Of a DNA stretch of 18,562 nucleotides, positions 7,496 through 14,371 are shown piece after piece. The stretch lies in NCBI GenBank assembly GCA_947464365.1, contig CANHWS010000035.1:1-18562 (forward strand), written 5' to 3'. The notes under the pieces are model-generated. The model was not told where the DNA came from. It saw nothing but the letters and a program-made list of their open reading frames with translations, and did no database searches. The first letter of the stretch is position 1; the number at the start of each line of letters is the position of its first letter. The position numbers were made by a program, and so were the translations under genes. Source of the DNA: Cytophagaceae bacterium. Its GTDB lineage: Bacteria; Bacteroidota; Bacteroidia; Cytophagales; Flexibacteraceae.

Positions 7496-8101
7496 TTATT
7501 TGCTATAAAGTTCGACGATGAGCGATTCCTGAATGTTTTCAGGAATGGCATCACGCTCAGGGTAGCTCAGGAAGGTACCACTAAGTTCGGCCGAGTTCCA
7601 ATCCAACCAGTTGTAGGCGCGAGCGCTACGTCCGGCTAGGCTTTCGGTAATAGCTGATAACGACTTGCTCTTCTCACGGACAGCAACCACGTCACCTGGT
7701 TTGACACTGTAACTAGCGATGTTCACGACATGGCCATTAACAGTCACGTGTTTGTGCAAGACCAATTGGCGAGCACCACGACGGGTAGGGCTAATGCCCA
7801 AACGGTACACTACATTGTCCAGACGCGACTCGAGATAGCGCAACAAGTTTTCACCTGTAACACCATGCTTGCGAGCTGCTTTATCGAACAAGTTGCGGAA
7901 CTGACGCTCCAACACTCCGTAGATGTACTTGACTTTTTGTTTCTCAGTAAGCTGAACGGCGTATTCGCTTTGTTTACGCCTCTTACCACGACCATGTTGT
8001 CCAGGGCCATAGTTCTTTTTCTGCAACGCCTTGCTAGCACCAAAAATAGGTTCGTTGAAACGACGTGCGATTTTGGTTGTGGGTCCGGTATAACGTGCCA
8101 T
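7496..8101 (-). CDS. rpsD: 30S ribosomal protein S4 (zinc-free type)
   Basis: S4 is a primary 16S rRNA binder that starts assembly of the 30S body. The 201-residue protein has the N-terminal region MARYTGPTTKIARRFNEPIF and KNYGPGQHGRGKRRKQSEY. The S4 RNA-binding domain spans about 90-155 (YLESRLDNVVYRLGISPTRR, then HKHVTVNGHVVNIASYSVKP). The N-terminal Cys-x2-Cys zinc motif of some S4 proteins is absent, so this is the zinc-free form. In E. coli S4 represses the alpha operon by binding an mRNA leader; I cannot identify an equivalent site, although the rpsM-rpsK gap is structured. Confidence 0.98.
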   Translation of the reverse strand: MARYTGPTTKIARRFNEPIFGASKALQKKNYGPGQHGRGKRRKQSEYAVQLTEKQKVKYIYGVLERQFRNLFDKAARKHGVTGENLLRYLESRLDNVVYRLGISPTRRGARQLVLHKHVTVNGHVVNIASYSVKPGDVVAVREKSKSLSAITESLAGRSARAYNWLDWNSAELSGTFLSYPERDAIPENIQESLIVELYSK

Positions 8102-8149
8102 TGTTTTTTAACTTGTTATGGGTGAAAAACGGTAAGGTGGTTGCCCAAC

Positions 8150-8542
8150 TTACACACGACGACGTTTAGGTGGACGGCAACCATTGTGCGGCATAGGGGT
8201 GACGTCACGAATGAGCGTTACCTCGAGGCCAGAGTTTTGTAGAGTACGGATAGCACTCTCACGACCTGAGCCTGGGCCCTTAACGATCACTTCTACTTTG
8301 CGGAGGCCAAGCTCAACAGCGACTTGTGCGCAGTTAGAGGCAGCCATCTGGGCAGCGTATGGTGTGTTTTTCTTTGAGCCTTTAAAGCCCATTTTACCAG
8401 CTGAAGCCCAGCTGATAACCTGCCCTTGCAGGTTGGTGGCGGCTATGATGATGTTGTTGAAGGAGGCACGGATATGAACCTGGCCTACTGCTTCTACAAC
8501 AACAACCCGCTTTTTGGCTTTGTCTTTACGTTTCTGAGCCAT
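8150..8542 (-). CDS. rpsK: 30S ribosomal protein S11
   Basis: S11 forms part of the 30S platform near the mRNA exit path. The product is 130 residues starting MAQKRKDKAKKRVVV, with VHIRASFNNIIIA, KGSKKNTPYAAQMAA, the KGPGSGRESAIRTL loop and the conserved end VTPMPHNGCRPPKRRRV. The frame is open further upstream to 8596, but those 18 extra residues (PQLDHLHVLPKQQ...) are not S11-like and fall in a structured intergenic stretch, so the ATG at 8542 is chosen. The 125-base gap to rpsM is long for this cluster. Confidence 0.98.
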   Translation of the reverse strand: MAQKRKDKAKKRVVVVEAVGQVHIRASFNNIIIAATNLQGQVISWASAGKMGFKGSKKNTPYAAQMAASNCAQVAVELGLRKVEVIVKGPGSGRESAIRTLQNSGLEVTLIRDVTPMPHNGCRPPKRRRV

Positions 8543-8586
8543 TAGTCTTATAGACTGTTGTTTGGGTAATACATGGAGGTGATCAA

Positions 8587-8642
8587 GCTGCGGCAAGCAG
8601 CCCTATGGACACAAAAAGACGGGACGACATCACGTCATCCCG
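8587..8642 (-). terminator. Terminator-like hairpin between rpsM and rpsK, followed by a second hairpin
   Basis: In the minus-strand transcript CGGGATGAC (8642-8634) pairs with GTCGTCCCG (8628-8620) around the loop GTGAT, nine pairs with a single U-G wobble. TCTTTTTG (8619-8612) follows directly, which is the form of a moderate intrinsic terminator. A second hairpin, GCTGC-TTGCC-GCAGC (8601-8587), comes just after. Downstream genes rpsK-rpsD-rpoA-rplQ are essential, so full termination is unlikely unless a promoter lies between. I see no good TAnnTTTG box there. Partial termination, mRNA processing or protein-binding are alternatives. Confidence 0.6.
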
Positions 8643-8667
8643 ACTTAATGGCCTTGCTACTGAGTTA

Positions 8668-9045
8668 TTACTTAGTAGCTTTTTTCTTGTTGGCAACCGT
8701 TTTGCGTTTGCCCTTACGGGTGCGCGAGTTGTTCTTGGTACGTTGACCACGAACAGGCAAGCCTTTCCGGTGACGCAGGCCACGATAGCAACCAATGTCC
8801 ATCAATCGCTTGATGCTCATTGATACCTCGGACTTGAGGGCACCTTCGGTCTTGAACTCGGTGCTGATCACAAGACGGACGGCATTGGACTCTTCTTCAG
8901 TCCATTCCTTCACGCGTTTGTTCTCGTCCACACCGGCTTTGCCTAGGATGGTAGAGGCCGAGCTGCGGCCAATACCAAAAATATAAGTTAGAGATATTAC
9001 GCCCCTTTTGTTATCAGGGATATCTACGCCTGCGATACGTGCCAT
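8668..9045 (-). CDS. rpsM: 30S ribosomal protein S13
   Basis: S13 sits in the 30S head and contacts the P-site tRNA and the large subunit. The 125-residue product begins MARIAGVDIPDNKRG, has the helix-hairpin-helix TYIFGIGRSSASTIL, and ends in the basic tRNA-contacting tail starting at GLRHRKGLPVRGQRTK and finishing in Lys/Arg-rich sequence. Length and motifs are normal. Its start is 6 bases after the rpmJ stop. A terminator-like hairpin lies about 26 bases after its stop. Confidence 0.98.
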   Translation of the reverse strand: MARIAGVDIPDNKRGVISLTYIFGIGRSSASTILGKAGVDENKRVKEWTEEESNAVRLVISTEFKTEGALKSEVSMSIKRLMDIGCYRGLRHRKGLPVRGQRTKNNSRTRKGKRKTVANKKKATK

Positions 9046-9051
9046 AAGTGA

Positions 9052-9168
9052 TTACCCCTGTCTTTGTTTATAACGTGGGTTCTTTTTGTTAATAACATAA
9101 AGCTTGCCTTTGCGACGGATTAGTTTGCAATCCACGCTGCGCTTCTTGATAGAGGCTTTGACTTTCAT
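9052..9168 (-). CDS. rpmJ: 50S ribosomal protein L36 (zinc-free type)
   Basis: I translated this 38-codon gene by hand from the ATG at 9168: MKVKASIKKRSVDCKLIRRK, followed by GKLYVINKKNPRYKQRQG and a TAA at 9054-9052. It is a normal-length L36, the smallest large-subunit protein, which helps organise 23S rRNA. Only one Cys remains (C14) of the Cys3-His zinc set found in many L36 proteins, so it should not bind zinc. It fits tightly between infA (14-base gap) and rpsM (6-base gap), the standard order. Confidence 0.97.
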   Translation of the reverse strand: MKVKASIKKRSVDCKLIRRKGKLYVINKKNPRYKQRQG

Positions 9169-9182
9169 CGACTCCGAGGTGT

Positions 9183-9401
9183 TTATTTATAACGATAAAC
9201 GATACGTGCTTTACTAAGATCGTACGGCGACATCTCCATTTTTACCTTATCACCTGGCAGGATTTTGATGTAATTCATCCGCATCTTACCAGAGATATGC
9301 GCTATCACTTGGTGGCCATTCTCGAGCTCCACTCTAAACATTGCGTTTGAGAGGGCTTCCATAATGACTCCGTCTTGATCAATGGACGATTGCTTCGCCA
9401 T
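9183..9401 (-). CDS. infA: Translation initiation factor IF-1
   Basis: IF-1 binds the 30S A site during initiation and supports IF-2 and IF-3. The 72-residue product is a single OB-fold with the family signature: MAKQSSIDQDGVIMEALSN, FRVELENGHQVIAHISGKMR, GDKVKMEMSPYDLSKARI, ending VYRYK. The start codon at 9401 lies inside the 3' end of map; the two reading frames overlap by 23 bases, which suggests translational coupling. Confidence 0.98.
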   Translation of the reverse strand: MAKQSSIDQDGVIMEALSNAMFRVELENGHQVIAHISGKMRMNYIKILPGDKVKMEMSPYDLSKARIVYRYK

Positions 9402-10188
9402 AAGTAGTTTTAAGCACTTCTTCTATAAACTTGAATGTGGTCAGCACCATCGGTTTCCCGTCATGCACTGCCACCGTATGCTCGTAGTGGGCTGATACCT
9501 TCCGATCCACTGTCCTAATAGTCCAGTTATCTCGCTCAGTCACTACATTGCGGCGGCCTAGGTTAACCATAGGCTCCACCGCTATTACAACTCCCTCCTG
9601 TAACAGAGGGCCGATGCCTCGTTTACCGAAGTTAGGAACGTCCGGGGACTCGTGCAACTTAGCACCAACCCCATGTCCAACTAACTCCCTTACTACTGAA
9701 TACCCTAGAGACTCAACATAGGTCTGGATGACATTACTGACATCCCCAACCCTATTGCCAGCCCTAACCTGCGCTACCCCTAACAGAAGGCTTTGCAAGG
9801 TGGCATCCATTAATGCTTGGGTTTCAGGCTTGATCTCGCCTACAGCAAATGTGTAAGCGCTATCCGCATGAAATCCGTCTTTGAACACCCCACAATCGAC
9901 AGAAACGATATCCCCTTCTTTAAGGACGGTGTCGTTTGGTAAACCATGGACAACAGCCTCATTGACGGAGGTAAGTAATGTCGAAGGGCAGCCATACAAT
10001 CCTTTGAAGGATGGCTTGGCACCATGGTCGAGTATATACTCGTACGCAATCGTATCTAGGTCAATCGTTTTGACTCCAGGTACCATACGTTTGGCTACCT
10101 CTGCAAGAACCCTGCCCAATAGATCACCATTTTGTTGGATGATCTGCAATTCGGACAGTGATTTATAGACAATAGGGCCTTTACCCAT
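9379..10188 (-). CDS. map: Methionine aminopeptidase, type I
   Basis: This metal-dependent enzyme removes the initiator Met from new proteins with small second residues. The 269-residue product has the complete pita-bread fold set of ligands: D98 (VDCGVFKDG), D109 (FHADSAYTF), H172 (GHGVGAKLHE), E205 (AVEPMVNLG) and E236 (AHYEHTVAV). The substrate-site His is H81 (NEAVVHGLPND). It is a type Ia form, without the N-terminal zinc fingers or the large insert of type II. It starts 8 bases after the secY stop; its 3' end overlaps infA by 23 bases. The last codons (TTYGEAIVH) are therefore constrained by infA. Confidence 0.98.
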   Translation of the reverse strand: MGKGPIVYKSLSELQIIQQNGDLLGRVLAEVAKRMVPGVKTIDLDTIAYEYILDHGAKPSFKGLYGCPSTLLTSVNEAVVHGLPNDTVLKEGDIVSVDCGVFKDGFHADSAYTFAVGEIKPETQALMDATLQSLLLGVAQVRAGNRVGDVSNVIQTYVESLGYSVVRELVGHGVGAKLHESPDVPNFGKRGIGPLLQEGVVIAVEPMVNLGRRNVVTERDNWTIRTVDRKVSAHYEHTVAVHDGKPMVLTTFKFIEEVLKTTYGEAIVH

Positions 10189-10196
10189 GGGTTCGA

Positions 10197-11522
10197 CTAG
10201 GCGGCGACTACACCTTCCTCGCGGGCAGTGAAGTTACCAGTTTTCATTAGAGACTCGTAGTGACGCATTGCGCGGTATGAGTCGATTTGTTGGAGGGTAT
10301 CCAGCACCACACCTACCATAATCAGCAACGAGGTACCGCCAAAGAACTGGCTGAACTCGCGAGACATACCTAGGCTTTGCCCAAGGGCAGGGATGATGGC
10401 GATGACGGCAAGGAACAAAGCACCTGGAAGGGTGATGCGGTCAATGACATCAGCGATGTGGCTGGTTGTATCTTCACCTGGCTTGACACCGGGAATAAAC
10501 CCGTTGTTACGCTTCATGTCATCCGAAATCTGTTGAGGATTGATCGCGATGGCTGTATAGAAGAAGGTGAAAATTATGATCAAGACAGCAAACATTAAGT
10601 TGTATTGCCAGCTGAACTGATCGTTGAAGGTTACTGCCAAGAAGTTACCAACGCTGCTATCACGGAAATACTGACCGATAAGCGTAGGAAGAAACATCAA
10701 GGATTGTGCGAAAATGATCGGCATAACACCAGCAGTGATGACCTTAATGGGCAGGAACTGCCGTTGGCCACCATAAACTTTGTTACCAACCATTTGACGA
10801 GCATACTGGATAGGTATACGACGAGTGGCCTGAGTAAACATGACCACAAGCATCACTACGAAAACCAAGGCTACTAGCTCCAACATGAAGATCATAGCTC
10901 CACTCATTGACCGACTAACGGCTTCTGAGATGATGGCACGAGGGAAGCGGGAAATGATCCCGATCATGATCAACATACTAATACCGTTGCCAATGCCCTT
11001 TTCTGTGATCTTTTCTCCAAGCCACATACAGAACATGGTTCCGGCAACAAGGGTGAAGATACTAGACGCGTAAAACAAGGTATTGCTTTCGAAAACGCTG
11101 GTCATGATGGCCTCCTGCGGCACAGTAGCCGAAAGGTAACCAAGTCCTTGTGCTGCCGTGATGAACACAGTCAGGACGCGTGTGTATTGGTTAATCTTCT
11201 TCCGACCACTCTCACCTTCTTTCTGCAAGCGCTGGAAGTAAGGCAAGGCCACGGTCAGCAGCTGTAACACAATACTAGCCGTGATATACGGCATGATACC
11301 AAGCCCAAAGATGGAAGCCTTACTGAAGGCACCTCCAAGGAATGTATCAAGCAGTCCGAAGATACCACCGTCAGCGGCATTGAGCTTGTCAGCATCAACA
11401 CCAGGCAATACGACGTAAGACCCTAGACGAAAGATCGCCAGAAAGAGAAAGGTGTTGATGATCCTAACTCTAAGGTCTTCTATCGAAAAAATCTCCTTAA
11501 GGGTGGTAATCAGCTTATTCAT
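10197..11522 (-). CDS. secY: Preprotein translocase subunit SecY
   Basis: SecY forms the protein-conducting channel of the inner membrane with SecE and SecG. The 441-residue product has about ten hydrophobic segments. The first is INTFLFLAIFRLGSYVVLPG. The plug-region stretch GGIFGLLDTFLGGAFSKASI follows, then GLGIMPYITASIVLQLL. The conserved cytoplasmic loops include TRRIPIQYARQMVG and PQQISDDMKRNNGFIPGVKP, the latter being the SecA/ribosome-contact loop. It ends in a cytoplasmic tail (YRAMRHYESLMKTG). Placement between rplO (9-base gap) and map (8-base gap) is the usual spc order. Confidence 0.99.
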   Translation of the reverse strand: MNKLITTLKEIFSIEDLRVRIINTFLFLAIFRLGSYVVLPGVDADKLNAADGGIFGLLDTFLGGAFSKASIFGLGIMPYITASIVLQLLTVALPYFQRLQKEGESGRKKINQYTRVLTVFITAAQGLGYLSATVPQEAIMTSVFESNTLFYASSIFTLVAGTMFCMWLGEKITEKGIGNGISMLIMIGIISRFPRAIISEAVSRSMSGAMIFMLELVALVFVVMLVVMFTQATRRIPIQYARQMVGNKVYGGQRQFLPIKVITAGVMPIIFAQSLMFLPTLIGQYFRDSSVGNFLAVTFNDQFSWQYNLMFAVLIIIFTFFYTAIAINPQQISDDMKRNNGFIPGVKPGEDTTSHIADVIDRITLPGALFLAVIAIIPALGQSLGMSREFSQFFGGTSLLIMVGVVLDTLQQIDSYRAMRHYESLMKTGNFTAREEGVVAA

Positions 11523-11531
11523 GAGGGCTAT

Positions 11532-11978
11532 TTACAATACGACGGCTTTGCCGCCAGCTTTTTCAATGGCTTCGGTTGCGGAGGCAGAGAACGCATGCGC
11601 ATGTACTTCGACAGACGCATTAAGCTCACCACGACCAAGCACTTTTACTTTATCCTTGCTCGACAACAAGCCGTGCAACTGCAAAAATGCAACATCTACG
11701 GTAGAAGTGCTATAAGAATCTGCTAAAGACTGCAGCAAATCCAGGTTGATCACCTTGAAAGTGACCTTGTTCGGGTTTTTAAAGCCGAATTTAGGTACGC
11801 GACGATAGAGTGGCATCTGACCACCTTCGAAGCCGACCTTGCGTGAGTAGCCTGAGCGAGACTTAGCACCTTTGTGACCACGGGTACTGGTGCCACCCAT
11901 ACCAGAGCCAGTTCCACGGCCCAGGCGCTTGCGCACTTTGGTTGAGCCTTCTGCAGGCTTAAGATCGTGTAGGTTCAT
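11532..11978 (-). CDS. rplO: 50S ribosomal protein L15
   Basis: L15 is a late-assembly large-subunit protein. The 148-residue product starts MNLHDLKPAEGSTKVRKRLG and has the Gly/Arg-rich rRNA-binding extension GRGTGSGMGGTSTRGHKGAK, then GGQMPLYRRVPKFGFKN. The C-terminal domain has KVLGRGELNASVEVHAHAFS and ends EKAGGKAVVL. Length is normal. It is 5 bases from rpmD and 9 bases from secY. Confidence 0.98.
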   Translation of the reverse strand: MNLHDLKPAEGSTKVRKRLGRGTGSGMGGTSTRGHKGAKSRSGYSRKVGFEGGQMPLYRRVPKFGFKNPNKVTFKVINLDLLQSLADSYSTSTVDVAFLQLHGLLSSKDKVKVLGRGELNASVEVHAHAFSASATEAIEKAGGKAVVL

Positions 11979-11983
11979 GGTAC

Positions 11984-12163
11984 TTAGACGTTAGTGACTG
12001 AAACAAGATGATTAACGACGGCTACCATACCACTGATCTGGGGGTTGAGTACAACCTCGACAGACTTGTTGATACGGCCCAAACCCAGGGCACGAAGTGT
12101 AGCTTTTTGATTAGCGGGCTTTTTGATCAGGCTGCGGACCTGAGTAATCCTTACTTTTTGCAT
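11984..12163 (-). CDS. rpmD: 50S ribosomal protein L30
   Basis: This short gene, read by hand from the ATG at 12163, encodes 59 residues: MQKVRITQVRSLIKKPANQK, then ATLRALGLGRINKSVEVVLN, then PQISGMVAVVNHLVSVTNV and a TAA. It is a bacterial-type L30 of standard size, with the typical LRALGLGRI core. It lies 19 bases after rpsE and 5 bases before rplO, its conserved position in the spc operon. Confidence 0.97.
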   Translation of the reverse strand: MQKVRITQVRSLIKKPANQKATLRALGLGRINKSVEVVLNPQISGMVAVVNHLVSVTNV

Positions 12164-12182
12164 GACTGCTACAGGTTATGGC

Positions 12183-12704
12183 TTAGCCGTTAAAAAGTTT
12201 ATTGAGAGAGATACCACGCTCACGAGCAATGGTATGTGGGTCACGCATGTTGGCCAAGGCGTCGAACGTAGCCTTAACCACGTTGTGTGCATTGGACGAA
12301 CCTTTTGACTTGCCCAATACGTCTTTGATACCAGCACTCTCCAACACGGCGCGCATAGCACCACCAGCAATAATGCCAGTACCCTTAGAGGCAGGCTTCA
12401 GCAGGACGAAACCGCCTGAGAACTTACCATAGTTTTCGTGAGGAACAGTACCAACTTTGGTAACTGGGACTTTAATTAGGTTTTTCTTGGCGTCGTCAAT
12501 GGCCTTGGTGATGGCATCGGTGACCTCATTGGCTTTGCCGAGGCCCCAACCAACAGTGCCGTTACCGTCTCCGACGACAACAAGTGCCGAGAAGCTGAAA
12601 CGACGTCCACCCTTGACAACTTTGGCAACGCGGTTGATGGCGACTACCTTGTCTTTGAGCTCTACGTCTGATGCGCGAAGTACTTTTGCGGTTTGCGGGA
12701 TCAT
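12183..12704 (-). CDS. rpsE: 30S ribosomal protein S5
   Basis: S5 helps form the mRNA entry site and affects decoding accuracy. From the ATG at 12704 the product is 173 residues: MIPQTAKVLRASDVELKDKV, then VVKGGRRFSFSALVVVGDGN (the dsRNA-binding-like domain), GWGLGKANEVTDAITKAIDD, and the C-terminal domain with KGTGIIAGGAMRAVLESAGI. The frame is open to 12764, but those extra 20 codons overlap the 3' end of rplR and are not S5-like, so the shorter start is chosen, leaving a 22-base gap. Confidence 0.98.
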   Translation of the reverse strand: MIPQTAKVLRASDVELKDKVVAINRVAKVVKGGRRFSFSALVVVGDGNGTVGWGLGKANEVTDAITKAIDDAKKNLIKVPVTKVGTVPHENYGKFSGGFVLLKPASKGTGIIAGGAMRAVLESAGIKDVLGKSKGSSNAHNVVKATFDALANMRDPHTIARERGISLNKLFNG

Positions 12705-12726
12705 GAGTGTTAGCGAGGGGTGCTGA

Positions 12727-13077
12727 TTAGAATTTAAGCCCGCCTTCGCGAGCACCTTCGGCAAGGGCTTTCACCCGGCCATGATAGAGATAACCACCAC
12801 GGTCGAACACTACCTCGGTGATGCCAGCGCTAACCGCCTTTTCGGCAAGTTTAGAACCGACTAGTTTGCTTACGTCAACTTTGTTGACCGTCTGCTCGCC
12901 CAACTCGTGCGATGAGGCAGAGGCAAGAGTGCGACCATCGACATCATCAATGAGCTGTGCATAGATGGCCGAATTGCTACGGAAAACGCTCAAGCGCGGC
13001 TTTGTGGCCGAGCCATTGACGCGCTTCCGAATGCGCATCTTGATTTTATTTCTGCGAATTGTTTTGGCAGTTGCCAT
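12727..13077 (-). CDS. rplR: 50S ribosomal protein L18
   Basis: L18 binds 5S rRNA and ties it into the large subunit. The 116-residue product has the basic N-terminus (TIRRNKIKMRIRKRV), the conserved KPRLSVFRSNSAIYAQLIDD, and the end FDRGGYLYHGRVKALAEGAR. Length is normal. It is preceded by an unusually long, structured 130-base gap after rplF, where neighbouring gaps in the block are 5-50 bases (apart from rpsM-rpsK). Confidence 0.98.
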   Translation of the reverse strand: MATAKTIRRNKIKMRIRKRVNGSATKPRLSVFRSNSAIYAQLIDDVDGRTLASASSHELGEQTVNKVDVSKLVGSKLAEKAVSAGITEVVFDRGGYLYHGRVKALAEGAREGGLKF

Positions 13078-13131
13078 AACCTTTCAGTATTGCTAAACAG
13101 TGAGTACGATTGATATAGTATTGCGACAGTC

Positions 13132-13199
13132 TGTCTGGATAGATTGTGGCACGATGTGGCGCACAAAGCACTGTAAATAGCGCCACAACCTATCTGACA
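13132..13199 (-). other. Competing inverted repeats in the rplF-rplR gap (candidate cis-regulatory RNA)
   Basis: In the minus-strand transcript GATAGGTTGTGGC (13194-13182) can pair with GCCACAATCTATC (13150-13138): 13 pairs with one G-U, extended by TGTC/GACA (13199-13196 with 13135-13132). The same 5' arm can instead pair through TGTGGCGC (13187-13180) with GCGCCACA (13162-13155), eight perfect pairs with a 17-base loop. The two folds exclude each other because they share the 5' arm. Neither is followed by a T-run, so it is not a standard attenuator. No promoter matching TAnnTTTG is visible here. Confidence 0.55.
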
Positions 13200-13207
13200 A
13201 GGCTACC

Positions 13208-13765
13208 TTATTTTGCTGAGGTTTTGCCAGCTTTACGACGAACAACTTCGCCCACAAACCTGACACCCTTGCCTTTGTAAGGCTCTACTGGGCGCAGACC
13301 ACGCAGTTTAGCAGCGACCTGACCAACGAGTTGTTTGTCAGTACCTACTAAGGTCACAATTGGGTTCTTACCTTTTTCAGTAACAGCCGTGGCAGTTACC
13401 TCGATCGGCAGCTTGAAAACAATAAGGTGGGAATAACCTAAAGCTAGCTCTAACACGTTATTGGCTGCTACGCTGGCTTTGAAACCAACACCCACAAGCT
13501 CAAGCGTAAGTTTATATCCTTCGCTCACACCGATGACCATATTGGAGATCAGGGAACGATAGAGACCGTGCATGGCACGGTGACGTTTTTGGTCAGTTGG
13601 GCGCTCTACCAAGATCTCACCATCTGCCACTGATACCGTAATATCGGTATCAACTGCCTGAGAGAGGGATCCTTTAGGGCCTTTGACGGTTACCAGATTG
13701 TTGGCGGCTACGCTTAGCTCTACACCACTAGGTAACACGATGGGTTTTTTTCCTACGCGAGACAT
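13208..13765 (-). CDS. rplF: 50S ribosomal protein L6
   Basis: L6 sits at the base of the stalk near the factor-binding centre. The 185-residue product starts MSRVGKKPIVLPSGVELSVA and contains two L6 repeats: NLVTVKGPKGSLSQ in the first, and the second with VGVGFKASVAANNVLELALG. It ends with the conserved LRGLRPVEPYKGKGVRF and RRKAGKTSAK. Length is normal. It is 20 bases after rpsH. An intragenic perfect inverted repeat near 13565-13581 is probably a by-product of the conserved MHGLYR codons. Confidence 0.98.
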   Translation of the reverse strand: MSRVGKKPIVLPSGVELSVAANNLVTVKGPKGSLSQAVDTDITVSVADGEILVERPTDQKRHRAMHGLYRSLISNMVIGVSEGYKLTLELVGVGFKASVAANNVLELALGYSHLIVFKLPIEVTATAVTEKGKNPIVTLVGTDKQLVGQVAAKLRGLRPVEPYKGKGVRFVGEVVRRKAGKTSAK

Positions 13766-13785
13766 TTCTGTTTGGTGTTAGAGGA

Positions 13786-14184
13786 TTAATAAACGTAACA
13801 AAGCACTTCTCCACCGATGTTAAGGGTGCGGGCTTCTTTATCTGTGATCACACCTTTACTGGTGCTTAGGATGGCGACTCCTAGACCGTTAAGTACACGA
13901 GGCAGGTTATCAGAAGCGACATACTTGCGCAGACCTGGCTTGCTTACACGGGTTAATGCCGTGATCGCTGGGCGACGGGTTTGAGCGTTGTATTTGAGCG
14001 CTATCTTGATGGTGCCTTGAGGACCAACTTCGTCAAACTTGTAGCTATGGATATAGCCCTTTTCAAAGAGCACCTTCGTTAGCTCCTTTTTGATGTTTGA
14101 AGCCGGAATCTCCACCACTATATGGCGTGCCTTCTGCGCGTTTCTCACGCGGGTCAGGAAATCGGCTATGGGGTCTGAATGCAT
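13786..14184 (-). CDS. rpsH: 30S ribosomal protein S8 (first gene of the block here)
   Basis: S8 is a primary binder of the central domain of 16S rRNA; in E. coli it also represses the spc operon. The 132-residue product begins MHSDPIADFLTRVRNAQKAR and has IVVEIPASNIKKELTKVLFE, SKPGLRKYVASDNLPRVLNG and the C-terminal GVITDKEARTLNIGGEVLCY. It is normally preceded by rpsN and rplE. Here nothing ribosomal lies upstream: a promoter-bearing gap of 187 bases is followed by an unrelated beta-propeller gene. The gene thus heads a transcription unit that runs to rplQ. Confidence 0.98.
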   Translation of the reverse strand: MHSDPIADFLTRVRNAQKARHIVVEIPASNIKKELTKVLFEKGYIHSYKFDEVGPQGTIKIALKYNAQTRRPAITALTRVSKPGLRKYVASDNLPRVLNGLGVAILSTSKGVITDKEARTLNIGGEVLCYVY

Positions 14185-14223
14185 GGTTACCGAACCGTTT
14201 TGCTATTGTCAAAAATCGGATTG

Positions 14224-14254
14224 CAAAGGTAGGCAAAATGTCCACGCACACAAG
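14224..14254 (-). promoter_or_regulatory. Promoter of the rpsH-rplQ ribosomal block
   Basis: On the minus strand the sequence CTTG (14254-14251) is followed after 19 bases by TACCTTTG (14231-14224), an exact match to the Bacteroidota -7 consensus TAnnTTTG. Transcription would start near 14218, leaving a leader of about 33 bases. A small hairpin, GGTT-CGGT-AACC, abuts the rpsH start codon. Upstream DNA is AT-rich, as in strong promoters. Confidence 0.8.
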
Positions 14255-14371
14255 TCTAGGCATGCAAAAAGTTTAGCGGATTTATGCAATGGGCTGAAAA
14301 TGACAGACTTATATCTAAAATATTTAATATCAAGCACTTAGATAGTAGTCAAAATCAGTCGTTTAGCCGTG

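Noticed and set aside
12705..12764. Longer start for rpsE overlapping rplR
   Set aside because: The added residues are antisense-free but not S5-like and overlap the L18 coding end; the ATG at 12704 gives the normal S5 N-terminus.
13565..13581. Perfect inverted repeat ACCGTGC-ATG-GCACGGT
   Set aside because: It lies inside rplF over conserved codons (HRAMHGLYR) and the three-base loop has no T-run; most simply a chance result of coding sequence.
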